A program made the position numbers and the translations under genes. A stretch of DNA of 64,000 nt from Pterois miles (taxonomy: Eukaryota > Chordata > Actinopteri > Perciformes > Scorpaenidae): contig CAMQGK010000341.1 in NCBI GenBank assembly GCA_947000775.1, positions 9,326,501-9,390,500 on the forward strand. Reading direction: 5' to 3'. A model generated the notes under the pieces. It saw nothing but the letters and a program-made list of their open reading frames with translations, ran no database searches and was not told where the DNA came from. Shown one piece after another: positions 40,601 through 49,295 of this stretch (positions are counted from its first letter, which is position 1; each line of letters begins with the position of its first letter).

Positions 40601-43600
40601 CATTTCTCTCTCTGACTCTCATCTAGACGAGACGAAAGTTCCTGTCGAGGGCTCAGAAGAACCTGACTCTATTCTAACTGACAGCATTCAGTCCAAAGGT
40701 AAGAGCGAAGGAGGGGGAGCACTCGTTCACTGGCTCGCTCTTATCTCGCACACAATCTCTATTTATAAGCAGATTCTTATTAGTGGCCACAGCTGCTGAA
40801 TTAAAATTCACTTCATCCGGAGAATCCTCAGCGCTGTGTGCAGCTGAGTGTTACACAGTTTCACCCTCCTTGTCTCCGTTTCCCTCCGCCCCCACCCCGT
40901 CTGTCTCCATGTCCTTCTCTCTGTAGGGGCTATATTGCAGGATATTTTGGTATGAACGTGTCAGCGCGTCTTTGGAGATTGAATGTGATGAATTGCCTGC
41001 AAACTCAACTATCAGACATTTAATAAATCAAGTGTGCAATGCATATTATTTTAACACGCAGCCAACACAGAGTGTAGGAGCAATAATCATGCCAATAAAT
41101 CATATTTGATAAGGATACCACACTGTTGTTATTCTCAGGTCTCCGCTGAGATTTAGGCTAATAAGACGATGTGTAATTTGAATGTAGACATATGTGGAGA
41201 GTACTGCATTTGTTCTGTGTGTGGCTCTATAGATTTGTTGAGCCAAATAATGGGATTGAGTTTTGGGTATTGTGGTTTCCAGGTAGAAACAATTCATTAA
41301 GCAACTGTTGTGGACAGATTGTCAGGGTTGAATAAATAGGACAGGTTAGCAGCATATGAAATAACTTGGCAGAAGCAAACGGGCTGGTGTATAAATGAGG
41401 TAGGAGAGCTTAAACAATGCCAGAGAAGTAAAAGCTTGTTGTCGAGCAAGCATGTGGATCAGGTGGGGTGGTCTATAAGGGAACCTGCTAAGCACAGGGC
41501 ATGCAGTTATAAAGCCAAGACATTGTCAGAACACTCAACACTGTTTTCTGAACAAAGATGGTGGGTTGTTTTATCGATACTAAAGAGTCACATCAGAACA
41601 GAGAAAACGGATCAGCTCAGTTTCAAAATGTCTGATTATCCATCTGTCATACATAGTTTCTGGAACATCACGGATCAAATTTTGACAAAACTTTTTGGTA
41701 GTAATGTACATCACTGCCCTATATTGGCTTTTACAGATGCCACTATCAGGTCAAAGGTTATCCTTTGCCAGTTTTTTGTGTCTCTGTGCCAGAGACACCC
41801 ATGTCCGGGAGCCATGATTATGTTTTTGGGTTGTTTCTACCCATTCTTGTGGACCATGGATGCATAAAGAGAACTGGATATAGCGCCGGAGGCAGGCTCC
41901 CATTCAATTTTATGAGAGTTGCTCAGTGGCGTCTGAAGCCAAAATGGCTCGACTGCCGAGCGATAAAGTACACAGATCATCTGGCGATGTTCTGCATCCA
42001 TTAGGCCCATAGAACAAGTAGTAGCATTTCTTTTAACTCCACCTCCCAGCCCTCAGTCTGGGGCTCATTCAGATGAACGGTGGAAATAACTCTGGATCTG
42101 GTTATTAGTGCATTTTGCAACTTTTAAGACCTCATGATTTAAATAAGGGCTAGTCAAGTGTTCGTACTGGGAAGTTGATGAACCTCAGAAATGATCAGCC
42201 AATTTACAGTCGTCTCTTTCCCAGTGTAAATCCTACCTACCACCCCCTATGACACCTAACATTGCACAGTTTCACTTTAACATCTGCACTACTGACTGTA
42301 TATATAGAGTGTTATTCTTTACTTCTTCTATATTTTTTTATATATTAGTATGATTAATAGACCCCCAGCTACTGTTGGTTAGGTGTATTATAGAGCATTA
42401 TACGTATTAGATTATGTTATATTGTGTATTGCCGTGTATATTGTATTATATTATTATACCACAGCTCTATATATGTGCATATTCTGTTTTTTATGTGTAC
42501 ATAGTTGTGTATATTCTCTCTTGTATATTGTGCTGATAACCTGCTACTGTAACACCACAATTTCCCAACTTAGGATCAATAAAGTATATATCTATCTATC
42601 TATCTATCTAAATCTATGAGAAAAACTTTTTTTTTTTTGGCCCAATGGCATCACATGACGTTCGCTGAAGTCATAGTACCACCATTTGGCCACTACTATA
42701 AATTTATTTCAAGGCCTGGGGCTCTTCCTGGGGGCTTGTTATGAACACAATATCTCAGGAACAGCTTTGAGGAATTTCTTCAGATTCGGCATTTTGGTGG
42801 TCAAAGGTCAAGGTCACTGTCCTTCGCAGTCTCATGATATCTGGAGAACACCTTGAGCAAATTTGGCACAAATGTTCACTTGGATTCAAGGATGACCTGA
42901 TTAGAATTTGGTGGTCATGTTTTTGGCCAGACCTCAATGATTCATATGCTAAAGATGACAGTTTCACACACGTCAAACAGGATAAAATGATGATTTTGGG
43001 CAGACATGGATGTAAACTGCAACTTGTCTGACGGAGGAAGACAACTGTGAGGTGGAAAATTTAGTTAGTCCGTGACAACGTATCCTGAAAACCAGCAGAT
43101 CACTGGAGTTTTAGGAAATCTGCTGTAGATATTCAGTCTTCAGAAGGATGAATCTAAGCCCCCTCAGCTTTTCTCTGCTGCCACCATCACAGAAATTTTT
43201 CCACTTCTGCACAAGAACTAACGCCCCTCTCGGGCAAAAAAAAAAAAAAAAAACATTTCATATTTCCTTGTCTATACACAGATTGCTATGAAACATCATG
43301 ATGCCTGCAATGGGACAAATCCCTTTTGATTTTAATGACCCCATGTTCTTTCTCTTAAACCAATATTACACTACATTTTACCAGTATTACTGCAAGGCTC
43401 TGATAATAGCAAGGTCATATATTGTTTGATTTGTCTTGTTTCTACATGGAGTGCAACTAACAAGTATTGTTATTAATGATTCATTTAGCAATAATTTACT
43501 TGACAAATTGATTGTGGTCAAAAAGAGTCCAAGACTTTAATATGTTCAGTTTACCATTACATATGACAAATAAAAACAGCAAATCCTCACACTTGCAAAG

Positions 43601-43949
43601 CTGAAACTAGGGAATATTTGTCAGTTTTACTTGAATAATTACTTTAATTAATATGCAACTATTTTGATAATTGCTTAATTGTTTCTCTTGATTTTGATTT
43701 CCATTCCCCCCTTTCATTTTGTGGTGTGCAGTTTATCATTTCAGCCAAGCAGAGATTTTTAATAGAAGTCTCTAATCTCAGTTTCACAGTCTCTGCTGAC
43801 GTCAGAGACATATACATCCAGCATTAAACAGTAATGTTAAAGACACAGTATTGTTTGCTAAATGTGAGAATCAGAAATTTGGTCACACAAATCTAAATTC
43901 AGACTTTGAACTTGTTTTCCATCTAGACACTGTTGAGAAGAAAGAATGA
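6175..43949 (+). CDS. macrod2: macrod2, 3' part: end of macro domain plus acidic tail (10 spliced exons)
   Basis: Join of 6175-6253, 12656-12694, 14411-14470, 21146-21184, 21591-21635, 23886-24038, 25397-25465, 40081-40119, 40627-40698 and 43927-43949, giving 205 codons then TGA. The first exon encodes RIIFCVFLETDFAIYKKKM, which matches my recollection of the last strand and helix of the MACROD2 macro domain. The remaining 179 residues form a low-complexity tail with 68 Asp/Glu (about 38%), as in vertebrate MACROD2. Known for the family: MACROD2 hydrolyses mono-ADP-ribose from acidic side chains and O-acetyl-ADP-ribose, and shuttles between nucleus and cytosol after DNA damage. The catalytic and ribose-binding loops are upstream of this window, so activity cannot be judged here. 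All acceptors end in AG and all donors begin with GT. All internal tail exons are symmetric phase 1-1. The gene spans at least 39 kb here, in keeping with the very large mammalian gene. The family call is from memory of the protein; exon borders are read directly. Confidence 0.85.
10285..11240. repeat. Older dispersed repeat, split by an insertion at about 10418-11046
   Basis: The left part (about 10285-10417) contains GGTTAGCTTAGCTTAGCATAA and ACAGCTAGTCCGGCTCT. The right part (about 11046-11240) contains CTGTCCAAAG, CACCTCTAAA, GGACTATTTCTTGGCCGGG and GAGGTTGCCAGGCAACCAG. From memory these are consecutive parts of one abundant percomorph repeat, here separated by about 630 bp of unrelated sequence. 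Borders are good to about 10 bp. Confidence 0.6.
10418..11046. mobile_element. AAGTAYACTT-rich nested element
   Basis: This block is packed with variants of the near-palindrome AAGTATACTT or AAGTACACTT, for example near 10434, 10466, 10647, 10682, 10697, 10785, 10885 and 10971. Both ends carry the motif in inverted orientation (GAAGTATACTTGAG on the left, TGTATACTTGTC on the right). It has no coding capacity. It is probably a non-autonomous DNA element whose ends and interior share one motif. Which superfamily it belongs to I cannot say. Confidence 0.6.
12656..12694 (+). CDS. macrod2: macrod2 exon, acidic tail 1
   Basis: A 39-nt exon after TCTTCTTCCCCCTCTGCCAG and before donor GTGAGT. With the G carried from the previous exon it reads DNDMEVTEEQLKG, phase 1-1. 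It follows the end of the macro domain and opens the acidic tail. DMEV here resembles the EEDVEMKED stretch I recall at the same place in mammalian MACROD2. Confidence 0.85.
12695..14410 (+). other. macrod2: macrod2 intron, 1.7 kb
   Basis: GT...AG intron. I see no clear repeat family and no additional exon. Open frames inside it are short and without support. Confidence 0.8.
14411..14470 (+). CDS. macrod2: macrod2 exon, acidic tail 2
   Basis: A 60-nt exon after TTGTTAATTTATAG and before GTAAGC. It reads DNTPPFTKSTTKEESEDSNR in phase 1-1. It is less acidic and richer in Ser/Thr than the rest of the tail; the Ser residues near Glu/Asp could be casein-kinase-2-like sites, which is inference. 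The acceptor pyrimidine tract is weak, so exon inclusion may vary. Confidence 0.8.
14688..14735. repeat. (GAAT)n/(AATT)n microsatellite
   Basis: Tandem GAAT units followed by ATTA units. Confidence 0.8.
15260..15680 (+). repeat. Dispersed repeat fragment, related to the hAT element at 33458
   Basis: The block from about 15461 (CCCAAACTGCATGTGATTAT, then AAAGTGGGCATGTCTGTAAA and GGGGAGACT) is nearly identical to 33780-33829, and both continue into a GAGGTCAAG(A/G)GACCCC stretch. This copy lacks a recognisable terminus, so it is a truncated or internally deleted member of the same family. Borders are approximate. Confidence 0.65.
19850..20060 (-). repeat. Dispersed repeat fragment (TTAGCATGCTAAC type)
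   Basis: It contains CCCATCAGCCTCAGCTGTAC, TTTGTGTTCAATGCAAATTAG and TTAGCATGCTAACAC, parts of a very common teleost interspersed repeat known to me. The copy is degenerate. Confidence 0.5.
20283..20809. mobile_element. MITE with 19-bp terminal inverted repeats
   Basis: The left end reads CTGTGTATAAAGATGG, and the complement of the right end reads CTGTATATAAAGATGG. About 15 of 19 end positions match. The interior (CATCTGGATAGTCCGCTGGT, ATAACTCCGCCTCCTTCATG) is non-coding. At 527 bp with no transposase it fits a MITE. Confidence 0.65.
21146..21184 (+). CDS. macrod2: macrod2 exon, acidic tail 3
   Basis: A 39-nt exon after TTTCCCTCCCTTTTCAG and before GTAATG. With the carried G it reads GKEEIGDEDEGDD, eight acidic residues in 13, phase 1-1. 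The exon itself begins with GT, so the acceptor junction reads CAG|GTAAAG and could mimic a donor. Confidence 0.8.
21185..21590 (+). other. macrod2: macrod2 intron, 406 bp
   Basis: Short GT...AG intron with a good pyrimidine tract before its acceptor. No other feature seen. Confidence 0.8.
21591..21635 (+). CDS. macrod2: macrod2 exon, acidic tail 4
   Basis: A 45-nt exon after TTTTTCTGCTCTGTTTCAAG and before GTACAG. It reads DAAGNEDVEMASQNP in phase 1-1. EDVEM recalls the EDVEM stretch near the start of the mammalian tail, and could be a duplicated short motif given DMEV in tail exon 1. Confidence 0.8.
21781..21967 (-). mobile_element. tRNA-derived SINE, antisense copy
   Basis: It carries CACTGATGGCAGAGGCTGCC, TTCTTGCTCAAGGACACATT and, at its right end, GGTCGAACCACCGACTTTC and GAGCCACTGCCGCCCC. 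The complement of the right end is a tRNA-like head with A and B boxes. It belongs to the same family and orientation as 29989-30260. Confidence 0.75.
22508..22598. repeat. Long perfect (GT)n microsatellite
   Basis: About 45 uninterrupted GT units. The open frames across it on both strands are artefacts of the repeat. It is likely length-polymorphic. Confidence 0.95.
23484..23612 (-). mobile_element. SINE fragment, antisense (tggatgga-tailed family)
   Basis: TCTATCCATCCAATATC, CCACTTATCCTATTCAGGGT and GGCACATAGAGACAG are the complement of the 3' half of the SINE at 53350-53708. The head is missing, so the copy is 5'-truncated. Confidence 0.65.
23886..24038 (+). CDS. macrod2: macrod2 exon, acidic tail 5 (largest tail exon)
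   Basis: A 153-nt exon after TGTTTGTGTGCCTGCAG and before GTATGC, phase 1-1, 51 codons. It starts DEISGNEEPNPGKDKDEMES and continues with repeated KDED-type units; 25 of 51 residues are acidic. The internal DNA repeat (GAAAGATGAAGACAAAGG-like units near 23986 and 24016) suggests growth by small tandem duplications. The frame stays open a little beyond both splice sites by chance. Confidence 0.88.
24132..24842 (+). mobile_element. tRNA-derived SINE interrupted by a MITE
   Basis: The left piece (24132 to about 24169) is GGGCCACCCAGGTAGCTCAC then CGGCTAGAGCG, a tRNA-like A box region. The right piece (24717-24842) is CGGGTTCGAGTCCGACTCTG (B box) followed by the CTCTCTGTCTCCCC and CAATAAAACAAAAATGCC tail. 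Together they form one SINE of a common percomorph type, split by 24170-24716. Confidence 0.75.
24170..24716. mobile_element. hAT-like MITE inside SINE
   Basis: The left end is TTAATGGGCCAGTGTGTGA. The complement of the right end is TTAAAGGCACAGTGTGTAGG, so the terminal inverted repeats are about 17 bp and diverged. The interior (ATCTATTCAGAAATGG, TTTTCATTAGCTTAGAATGA, CTGAAGGCCGCCGTAGTTCT) matches a MITE I know from percomorph genomes. It is 547 bp without coding capacity. The target duplication is not clear. Confidence 0.7.
25397..25465 (+). CDS. macrod2: macrod2 exon, acidic tail 6
   Basis: A 69-nt exon before GTAAGA. The acceptor is a NAGNAG pair (CCCAGCAG), so the exon may begin at 25397 or 25400, adding or dropping one Ala (AEEEQPAAKPEDDD versus EEEQPAAKPEDDD). 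Both keep phase 1-1. It ends SAVEME. Confidence 0.85.
25474..25521. repeat. Imperfect GATTT minisatellite
   Basis: Repeated GATTT/GATCT units just inside the donor of tail exon 6. Confidence 0.65.
27665..28140. repeat. Probable dispersed repeat
   Basis: CTGGTCTCACGGGGATTAAT, GTTAGGTTTAGGCAACAAAA and ACTGGTCTTCTGGTTAGAAG are pieces of repeats familiar from fish genomes. Ends are not clear, and related GGCAACAAAA sequence recurs near 32940 and 37158. Confidence 0.45.
29989..30260 (-). mobile_element. tRNA-derived SINE, antisense copy
   Basis: It starts GGTAAATGGTAAATGGACAT and ends GGATCGAACCACCTGCTCTA then GAGCTGCAGCGGCCCC. Its complement begins with a tRNA-like head. It includes GGTAGAGGCTGCCATGCAAG and AAGTGTCTTGCTCAAGGATG, shared with 21781-21967. 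Confidence 0.75.
30300..30951. mobile_element. Non-autonomous hAT-type element
   Basis: The left end is CAGGAGTTATCAAACTTTTT. The complement of the right end is CGGTGATTCTCAAAGTGGGG, a diverged inverted repeat of the TTCTCAAA type. The flanks CTTTAGGG (30292-30299) and CTTTATGG (30952-30959) form an 8-bp target duplication with one mismatch. The interior has no transposase frame. Confidence 0.7.
32876..33006. repeat. Short degenerate tandem repeat (GGTTAAGTTTAGG type)
   Basis: About four units of a TTGGTTAGGTTTAAG-(A/G)-CAACAAAACTAC type sequence about 40 bp long. It resembles internal arrays in the repeats at 27665 and 37055. Confidence 0.55.
33458..34096 (+). mobile_element. hAT-type element with perfect 8-bp target duplication
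   Basis: The element runs from TAGGGCTGTCAAT to TTGTCAGCCCTA. ATATTATG occurs on both sides (33450-33457 and 34097-34104), a perfect 8-bp duplication. At 639 bp it is longer than its relative at 4390 and shares the CCCAAACTGCATGTGATTAT block with 15260-15680. No transposase frame. Confidence 0.85.
37055..37320. repeat. Probable dispersed repeat fragment
   Basis: CATTCTCATCCCAACTCATC, TTAGGCAACAAAACC and GGATTAAAACCCATTAAAAC are typical of a fish repeat family that also seems present at 27665. Borders are uncertain. Confidence 0.45.
38424..38442. repeat. Poly-T tract
   Basis: About 18 consecutive T. It might be the complement of a retroposon poly-A tail, but no body is recognisable. Confidence 0.8.
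38461..38705. mobile_element. Possible hAT-type MITE (cggctgcccc/cagcccta ends)
   Basis: Left end ACGGCTGCCCCGA; the complement of the right end is TTAGGGCTGTGCGA. The ends are only loosely matched and no target duplication is clear. Confidence 0.4.
38721..39147. mobile_element. MITE with TTTAAAGGATA terminal repeats
   Basis: The left end is CTTTAAAGGATACTTCAG and the complement of the right end is ATTTAAAGGATATTTCTG, 14 of 16 core positions matching. The body has no coding capacity. It lies 15 bp after the probable element at 38461. Confidence 0.6.
40081..40119 (+). CDS. macrod2: macrod2 exon, tail 7
   Basis: A 39-nt exon after TGCTCCACATTGCAG and before GTGAGT. It reads DVPEINNTGTSNG, phase 1-1. 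It is the least acidic tail exon, with a small Asn/Thr/Gly-rich stretch. Confidence 0.8.
40120..40626 (+). other. macrod2: macrod2 intron, 507 bp
   Basis: GT...AG intron ending in a long pyrimidine-rich tract. No other feature seen. Confidence 0.8.
40627..40698 (+). CDS. macrod2: macrod2 exon, tail 8
   Basis: A 72-nt exon after a long CT-rich tract ending CATCTAG, before GTAAGA. It reads DETKVPVEGSEEPDSILTDS then IQSK, phase 1-1. Confidence 0.85.
41852..42250 (+). repeat. Probable dispersed repeat
   Basis: CATGGATGCATAAAGAGAAC, GCTCCCATTCAATTTTATGA, GAGTTGCTCAGTGGCG and AAGCCAAAATGGCTCGAC belong to a repeat I recognise from fish genomes. The right end is not defined. Confidence 0.5.
42420..42613 (+). 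mobile_element. LINE-like 3' end with (ATCT)n tail
   Basis: CACAATTTCCCAACTTAGGATCAATAAAGTATATAT then ATCT units, the typical 3' terminus of a teleost L2-like non-LTR element or a SINE sharing its tail. The upstream A/T-rich part is non-coding. Confidence 0.6.
42715..43050 (+). repeat. Dispersed repeat (ggtcaaaggtcaaggtcact type)
   Basis: TTTTGGTGGTCAAAGGTCAA, GGTCACTGTCC and GACGGAGGAAGACAACTGTG are parts of a well-known fish interspersed repeat. Superfamily not assigned. Confidence 0.5.
43927..43949 (+). CDS. macrod2: macrod2 terminal coding exon
   Basis: After TTCCATCTAG the frame carried from tail exon 8 reads DTVEKKE then TGA, so only seven residues come from this exon before the 3' UTR. 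The reading phase agrees with all upstream exons. Confidence 0.8.
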
Positions 43950-45235
43950 CCAGCTGAGGGAAGGACAATCAACCTCATCTGACAGCCAGCAAAACTGTGC
44001 GAAGGCCAACCAACACTGGTGTCAGACTGGTCCATGTCAGTATGGGCTCTGACACTGGCCCAGGACAACCAGTTACTCACAAGATGCTCACATTCCCAAC
44101 TTTATTTAGCCTATTCCCTCTTTGTTAAGAAACTACTCATCCCTGAAGTATGTATGTGCTGTATGTATACGTATGTGTGCAAAACCTTACTATAGGACTT
44201 GAACATATCAACCAGAAAAGATGAGCCATACCTCACTGTGTGTTAGAGTCGTACATTTCATTTTGCCAGCAGGGTGCGATGAGATAAACCAGGTTCCAGT
44301 GTCTTTATTTGATCTATACCCACTGTGAGAGCGTTGTGAAGCTGTCAGAGGACAACAGCCACAGCTCCGACATGTTGACACGCTAGGCTGGGTGATGCTT
44401 AACATCAACCATCCAGTGCCGCAGTCATGATGACATTCGACAGTGGAGTTACCTGATAACACCCTGCATATGTGAGCGTCTTTGGAGCGCAAAGCACTGA
44501 CGCCTGCCGTGTCTCCTCACACACTACTGCAGACATTGTTTAGTCAATACAGTCAATACCCTCGATTCAGACCACAGTCTGTAAGGCGATGTGTCACTCC
44601 CCTGCTTTTAATCTCTCAACGTCACCGATCACATCTGATCTCCGTCGCTGCTCTAACTGCAGCTTAACGCATCGTTGTCCCAAGAAACTGTTCAGCAAGG
44701 CCACGTACGCTAAAGAGGATATGAGTGTCTTTTAACAAATCAATAATTCTTCTTGTCCCCTTTTTTTCTTTGCCGTTTCCAATGCATGCCAGATAATTGC
44801 TTTGAAATTCATCAACATAAACAGGAATTACAGTCCTCTTCGCTTTCGCTTGTCTCCTTACCAGATTGTCTATAATTGTATTGAAGGAATCTGCCTTATT
44901 TCATATCAAACTACAAAATCACAATCACAGACCTGAGGAGGTGGTCAGAGTATGAATTGTTGGTTGTGTATTGCTTGCAGATGATTTGTAATTTTAAGTA
45001 CATCATATAATGGCTAATGCCTGTTGGTAATGGTTTGTTGTTTTTTTTCCCTCAGTTGATTTTAAAACATGGTTTTGGTTTCTTTTAAATGTCGGTATGA
45101 TTCATGAATTATTTTCAGTGGTGCCATACTAAAGATCAGATTAATTACAGTTCTATGAAATGATGCCTTCATACTTTGATGTTTGCTTTGCTAAACTATA
45201 ACAGAAACGACTAATAAAATTTTAAGTTGGAAGCC
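43950..45235 (+). other. macrod2: macrod2 3' UTR
   Basis: Sequence from the stop codon to shortly after the poly(A) signal. No repeat is recognised in it. The frames inside (for example minus 43883-44080 and 44208-44492) have no support. The end is inferred from the signal at 45213. Confidence 0.65.
45213..45218 (+). promoter_or_regulatory. macrod2: Polyadenylation signal AATAAA
   Basis: AATAAA lies about 1.26 kb after the stop. A GT/T-rich stretch (GTAAGTTGTCATGTGTCTTG then TTTTT) begins about 35 bp downstream, as expected for a cleavage site near 45235. Confidence 0.65.
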
Positions 45236-48200
45236 ATGTCTGAGCTTTTAATGTAAGTTGTCATGTGTCTTGTTTTTACATTTGTCAAAACAGTAGCTAC
45301 TATTTTATTGCTCTCTACTCCCAGCTGGTACAGTTAATTTCCCCACAGTTATGTGTGAAATTGAATAACTGTAACAGAGCGATCAGTCGCGTGTCTCTGG
45401 GTAGACAGAAACAATTAGTGTGTCCTGTGATCTCCGGCATGTTGCCTCTCTGGCGCTCAGGCTAATCTGACCCTCTAACCCCAGAGCCTTCCATCCCTCT
45501 GGGAAATGGCCGGAGATCTCACAAGGATTTGCTTATCAAAGACTCAGCAGCTCTCCAGAGAAGAACCTCTTCATCAGTCAGCTGAAAGATAATGTTAGCT
45601 TAGCAACTTTTCAAATCTGTGGTAAATGTTTACTTATGTTCATAATTTCTAAGGTCACCCTTCATGAGTTAGACTGACGCATGTACAGTACGGTAAGTAC
45701 GGCAACTAGACATTAAAACCGATGTATAGAACTTGAAAAGTGTCTGCTCTAGGTTTGTGTCATCATTCAGTAAAAAGAAGCATATCCATCAAAATAAAGC
45801 TGGATACAAACCATAGATAATACCTTTTTACACCAACATGCAGAAAGGAGCACGTATAGCCCCTTTTCACAGCCGCCATTTTGACATGCCATTGGAGGAT
45901 ACACACAGGCATAATTAATAACATTAATTATGGCCCTGTTCCATTTAGGTGGGCCCTGGTATTGTGCATGCTGGCTCACTAGAATGACTGTGACACCAAA
46001 TAGACCGGGACCATAATTAATGTTATCAATTACACCTGTATTTACCCTGAAATGCTGTGTGTGCTGTGTAAAGGGTCTATTAAACATCTGATGTAAATAC
46101 TGAGGCAACACACAGGGCTTACAGACACGTTGCTCAGCAATGCAAGGACACAAATACTTGCGAGTTCCTGTACACTGCAATCCACACGGGAAAGGGAGCA
46201 AAACTAAGTTTGGATGAGATGGATGGAGAGATGAGGTCAATACTGGCTGTAAACTCTACAGGGAAATAAAGGTGAGATAACTCCAGAGTGAGGTAAACTT
46301 CAGGTGAGCTGCAGCTCTGCACAAACATCTGAGGTGGAGTAGAAAACTATTGCAACTCTTTCACTCACAGTTACACTATCATTTGCTGTGTGCTTATGTT
46401 TTCAGCCCAGTTATGTTTATATAATTATTTCTCCCACTTGAACATGTGATGTTAACGGCCCCAACTGCAGTTGTAAATATTAAATATGTTTAAAATGCTC
46501 ATACTGATATAAAGGGCAGTAACTGGATCAAAAGGCAATTGACTAGAATCCTTCAACATGTTTAGGGCGTGAGTATTTGAGTACTCACTTTAGGGATCAG
46601 TTTTCATTCAATGTATAAAATAAACACTTTTTAATGTGCAGTGCAACCTGTATAACAACAGAGATACCCAGCTGGAATCGATTTGGGGGTGATGGTTACA
46701 TAGTATGTGTCTTAGGCTACCAGGATACCCCAAAACTTCCAGTTCATAAACAATGTAATCCAGTCCAATACAGACAAGATAAAGAATACAAATTGTCATC
46801 ATATTCCTGTTTATCCCAGCAGCACTGGAAATATAGCAACAAGTATCTTGCTTTTTCTCCACAGATGCATCACATACAGGAACATGGTTTTTTAAACATT
46901 ATCTTAAAAAGAACAATATTGAGCCATTGTCATCATTTTTTTATAGCATCATGGCAGAAAAGGCATCAACAACAGGTTTCTCATCTGTTGTTGTGAACAG
47001 CCAATGAAAAACAAGTTTCACATCATTTAAGCAGCTACCATGTTTACGTTCCATTAAGTTGTCGCATGCCAAGTGGATGTCAGGAGTGATTGTCCCTGGA
47101 ACGGAGACGGTTTAAATTTTAATGACTTCATTTAAATGTTGCATGTCAGAGCAGAGGGTTGCCTGAACTTGAGCAGTAGGTAGTGTCAAGGGAAACAGCT
47201 TAATCGCACAGGCCTGCTGCCACGCACCGGCTCCCTGGCATACAAAACACTTCGCTGCTAAAATAACAAACCTTCTAGTCCACAAAAACAGCCCGTCGTC
47301 CCAGTTTACACCTAATAATGTTGGATTTCTGGGCTTACATCAGAGTTGTGGGGCTCACAAACCGCAACAACACCTCACAGGCACTGTATTTGTATCTACA
47401 CATTAAAATAAGCCAGAAACACATGATATAGTTTTATTTATGCATGTGGTGAGCGACCTGTGTAGTTGCCATGTTTTTGTCAGTTTCCATCTGACAGGTC
47501 TCATCGAGCTGTGAGCTAATATAATGTGATGTACTCTGTTTAATCTATTTCCCAGATGAAAGCTCTGTGGATCTTATATAAACATGCATTACCATGTTCT
47601 CTCTCCTGCTCTCTTTCTTTACTCTCCCTGCTGCTAACTCCTCCCTGTCTTCCACCCTCCAGCCACACTACTGCGACCCGGCGCCACACTGGCTGTTAAC
47701 ACAGCACAAACAAATAGGAGAAAAATAATTCCAGCTTCAAATCCCAGCACTAGATAAGCTGTTTTTATCTGAAGTACAGTGTTTGTCCTTCATGAAAATT
47801 CATTGCCCCCACAAGAGGCAAAGGCAACACTATAGGTGAACTAAGCCGAGATAAACACTCTAATTGGGATGAAAATTGATGCCATTCATTATGGATGTCT
47901 GTCTTCAAAGGCAGCGAGAGCCACTGAAATGTTGAAAGGAAATTGACTTGCAGCGATTGCTAGTTTGCTTTGAACAAGTGAGAATACGTCGATTAAACTC
48001 CAGCAGCACAAGACGGTTATGCAGATTACGATTGTTGTCTGACTAAAAAAGCATGCTCGTCTCATGCTGATGGCCCCCCATGATAAGAGAACAGAAGAGA
48101 TGGAGAGAGGATTAATAAACTAATTCTATCTCTCTCACTCTCTGTTGTTGCTCTAATTAGCAACTTGCAACCCGGTCTCCTACACAGTTACATTCCCATA

Positions 48201-48317
48201 CAACTAAAGTCAATTCTCAGTTGTATTTTCTCATGGATTATGGTCACAGTTTTAAATATGTGGTTACCATTGTAAATTGAAACAACAGTACTTGTTTAGG
48301 TTTAGTAAAAAATAGGA

Positions 48318-48412
48318 ATGTCAAAGCTAATGTGGTATGCTTAATGATGATTAACTATGGACAATCATGCAATTAATCACGATTCAATATATTGATTAAT
48401 CAAGACAACCCT
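48318..48412. repeat. Degenerate remnant of the agggctgtca hAT family
   Basis: AGGAATGTCAAAGCTAATG on the left, CACGATTCAATAT inside and TTGATTAATCAAGACAACCC on the right are weakly similar to the ends and interior of the element at 4390. Confidence 0.35.
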
Positions 48413-49295
48413 TGTAAAAAACTAAAACATATCAGCTTAGTGATAATTCACTTGATCAACATTCACACTTCCACTGCTGTTTTCCAAAATAAAGCACCTT
48501 GGTTCAGTGTAAGACAAGATATTTGAGTGCGTTATGAAGCCAATGTGTGCAGCAATCAACTTATTTTGCTGCTTTATAGGTTGAACCGCTTACCGCAAAG
48601 ACTGACAAAGAGCAGCCGAGACCAATATAAGGTCCTGTGTTAAATTTAATTAGAGACCCATTAACAATAGCTGGTGATAAACCTCAGCTAAATCGGCATC
48701 ATTAGCTCTGAATTGTCCTCATTATCCAATAGGTCAAAGCTTTTATGTTGGTGAACAAGCTTTCATTTGGATTACATCTAAATAAATGCATGCAATATGT
48801 TTGTGTGCAATATGCTCTTTTGGAGGAGATAAATTGAATCAAGAGATTTAAATGATAGCGTCTCTTTATGAAACACTAATAACCCTAGTGCAGCTGTGAA
48901 AAGAATGAAGACTCAGTGTTTTGCTCCCCTTTTTAACAAATTTACTTCAGGTTTCTAGGTTGTTTTTCCAACAGCACAAAAGCAAAACAACACCCAGAAA
49001 CAGCCTAATGAAAGAAAATGAAAAGAAACAGCTCTAAAACACTCAGTAATTAAATTGGACATTAATAAATGCATTAAACTTATTTAGCTGTAACTTTGTG
49101 AGCTGTTTGGTTATGCTGATGTTCTCTAACTCATTAAAGCTAAATGTCACCTGGATCTTATCAGGGATTCTGGAAATGAATCAGCAGTGCTACTTATAAG
49201 TCAAGCTGAGGGGAGTGCAGGATTTCTCCTGGAGTCCTGCTGCTTTTCACTCCAGCCGTGAATGCACTTAAGTGAACAGGATAGAGCAGTAGGGA

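Larger units (their letters stand above)
40699..43926 (+). other. macrod2: macrod2 last intron, 3.2 kb
   Basis: GT...AG intron with a probable repeat (41852-42250), a LINE-like tail (42420-42613), a further dispersed repeat (42715-43050) and a poly-A run (43239-43254). The 143-codon frame at 41436-41867 has no family resemblance. Confidence 0.8.

Noticed and set aside
41436..41867. 143-codon open frame on the plus strand
   Set aside because: It lies in the last macrod2 intron, has no family resemblance, and its 3' end enters a dispersed repeat.
1..45235. A nested flrt3 gene on the opposite strand, as in a mammalian MACROD2 intron
   Set aside because: No long leucine-rich-repeat frame is present on either strand in this window.
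45767..46240. 157-codon open frame on the minus strand
   Set aside because: No recognisable domain, no splice or promoter context, and it overlaps an A/T-rich inverted patch; this length is expected by chance in 64 kb.
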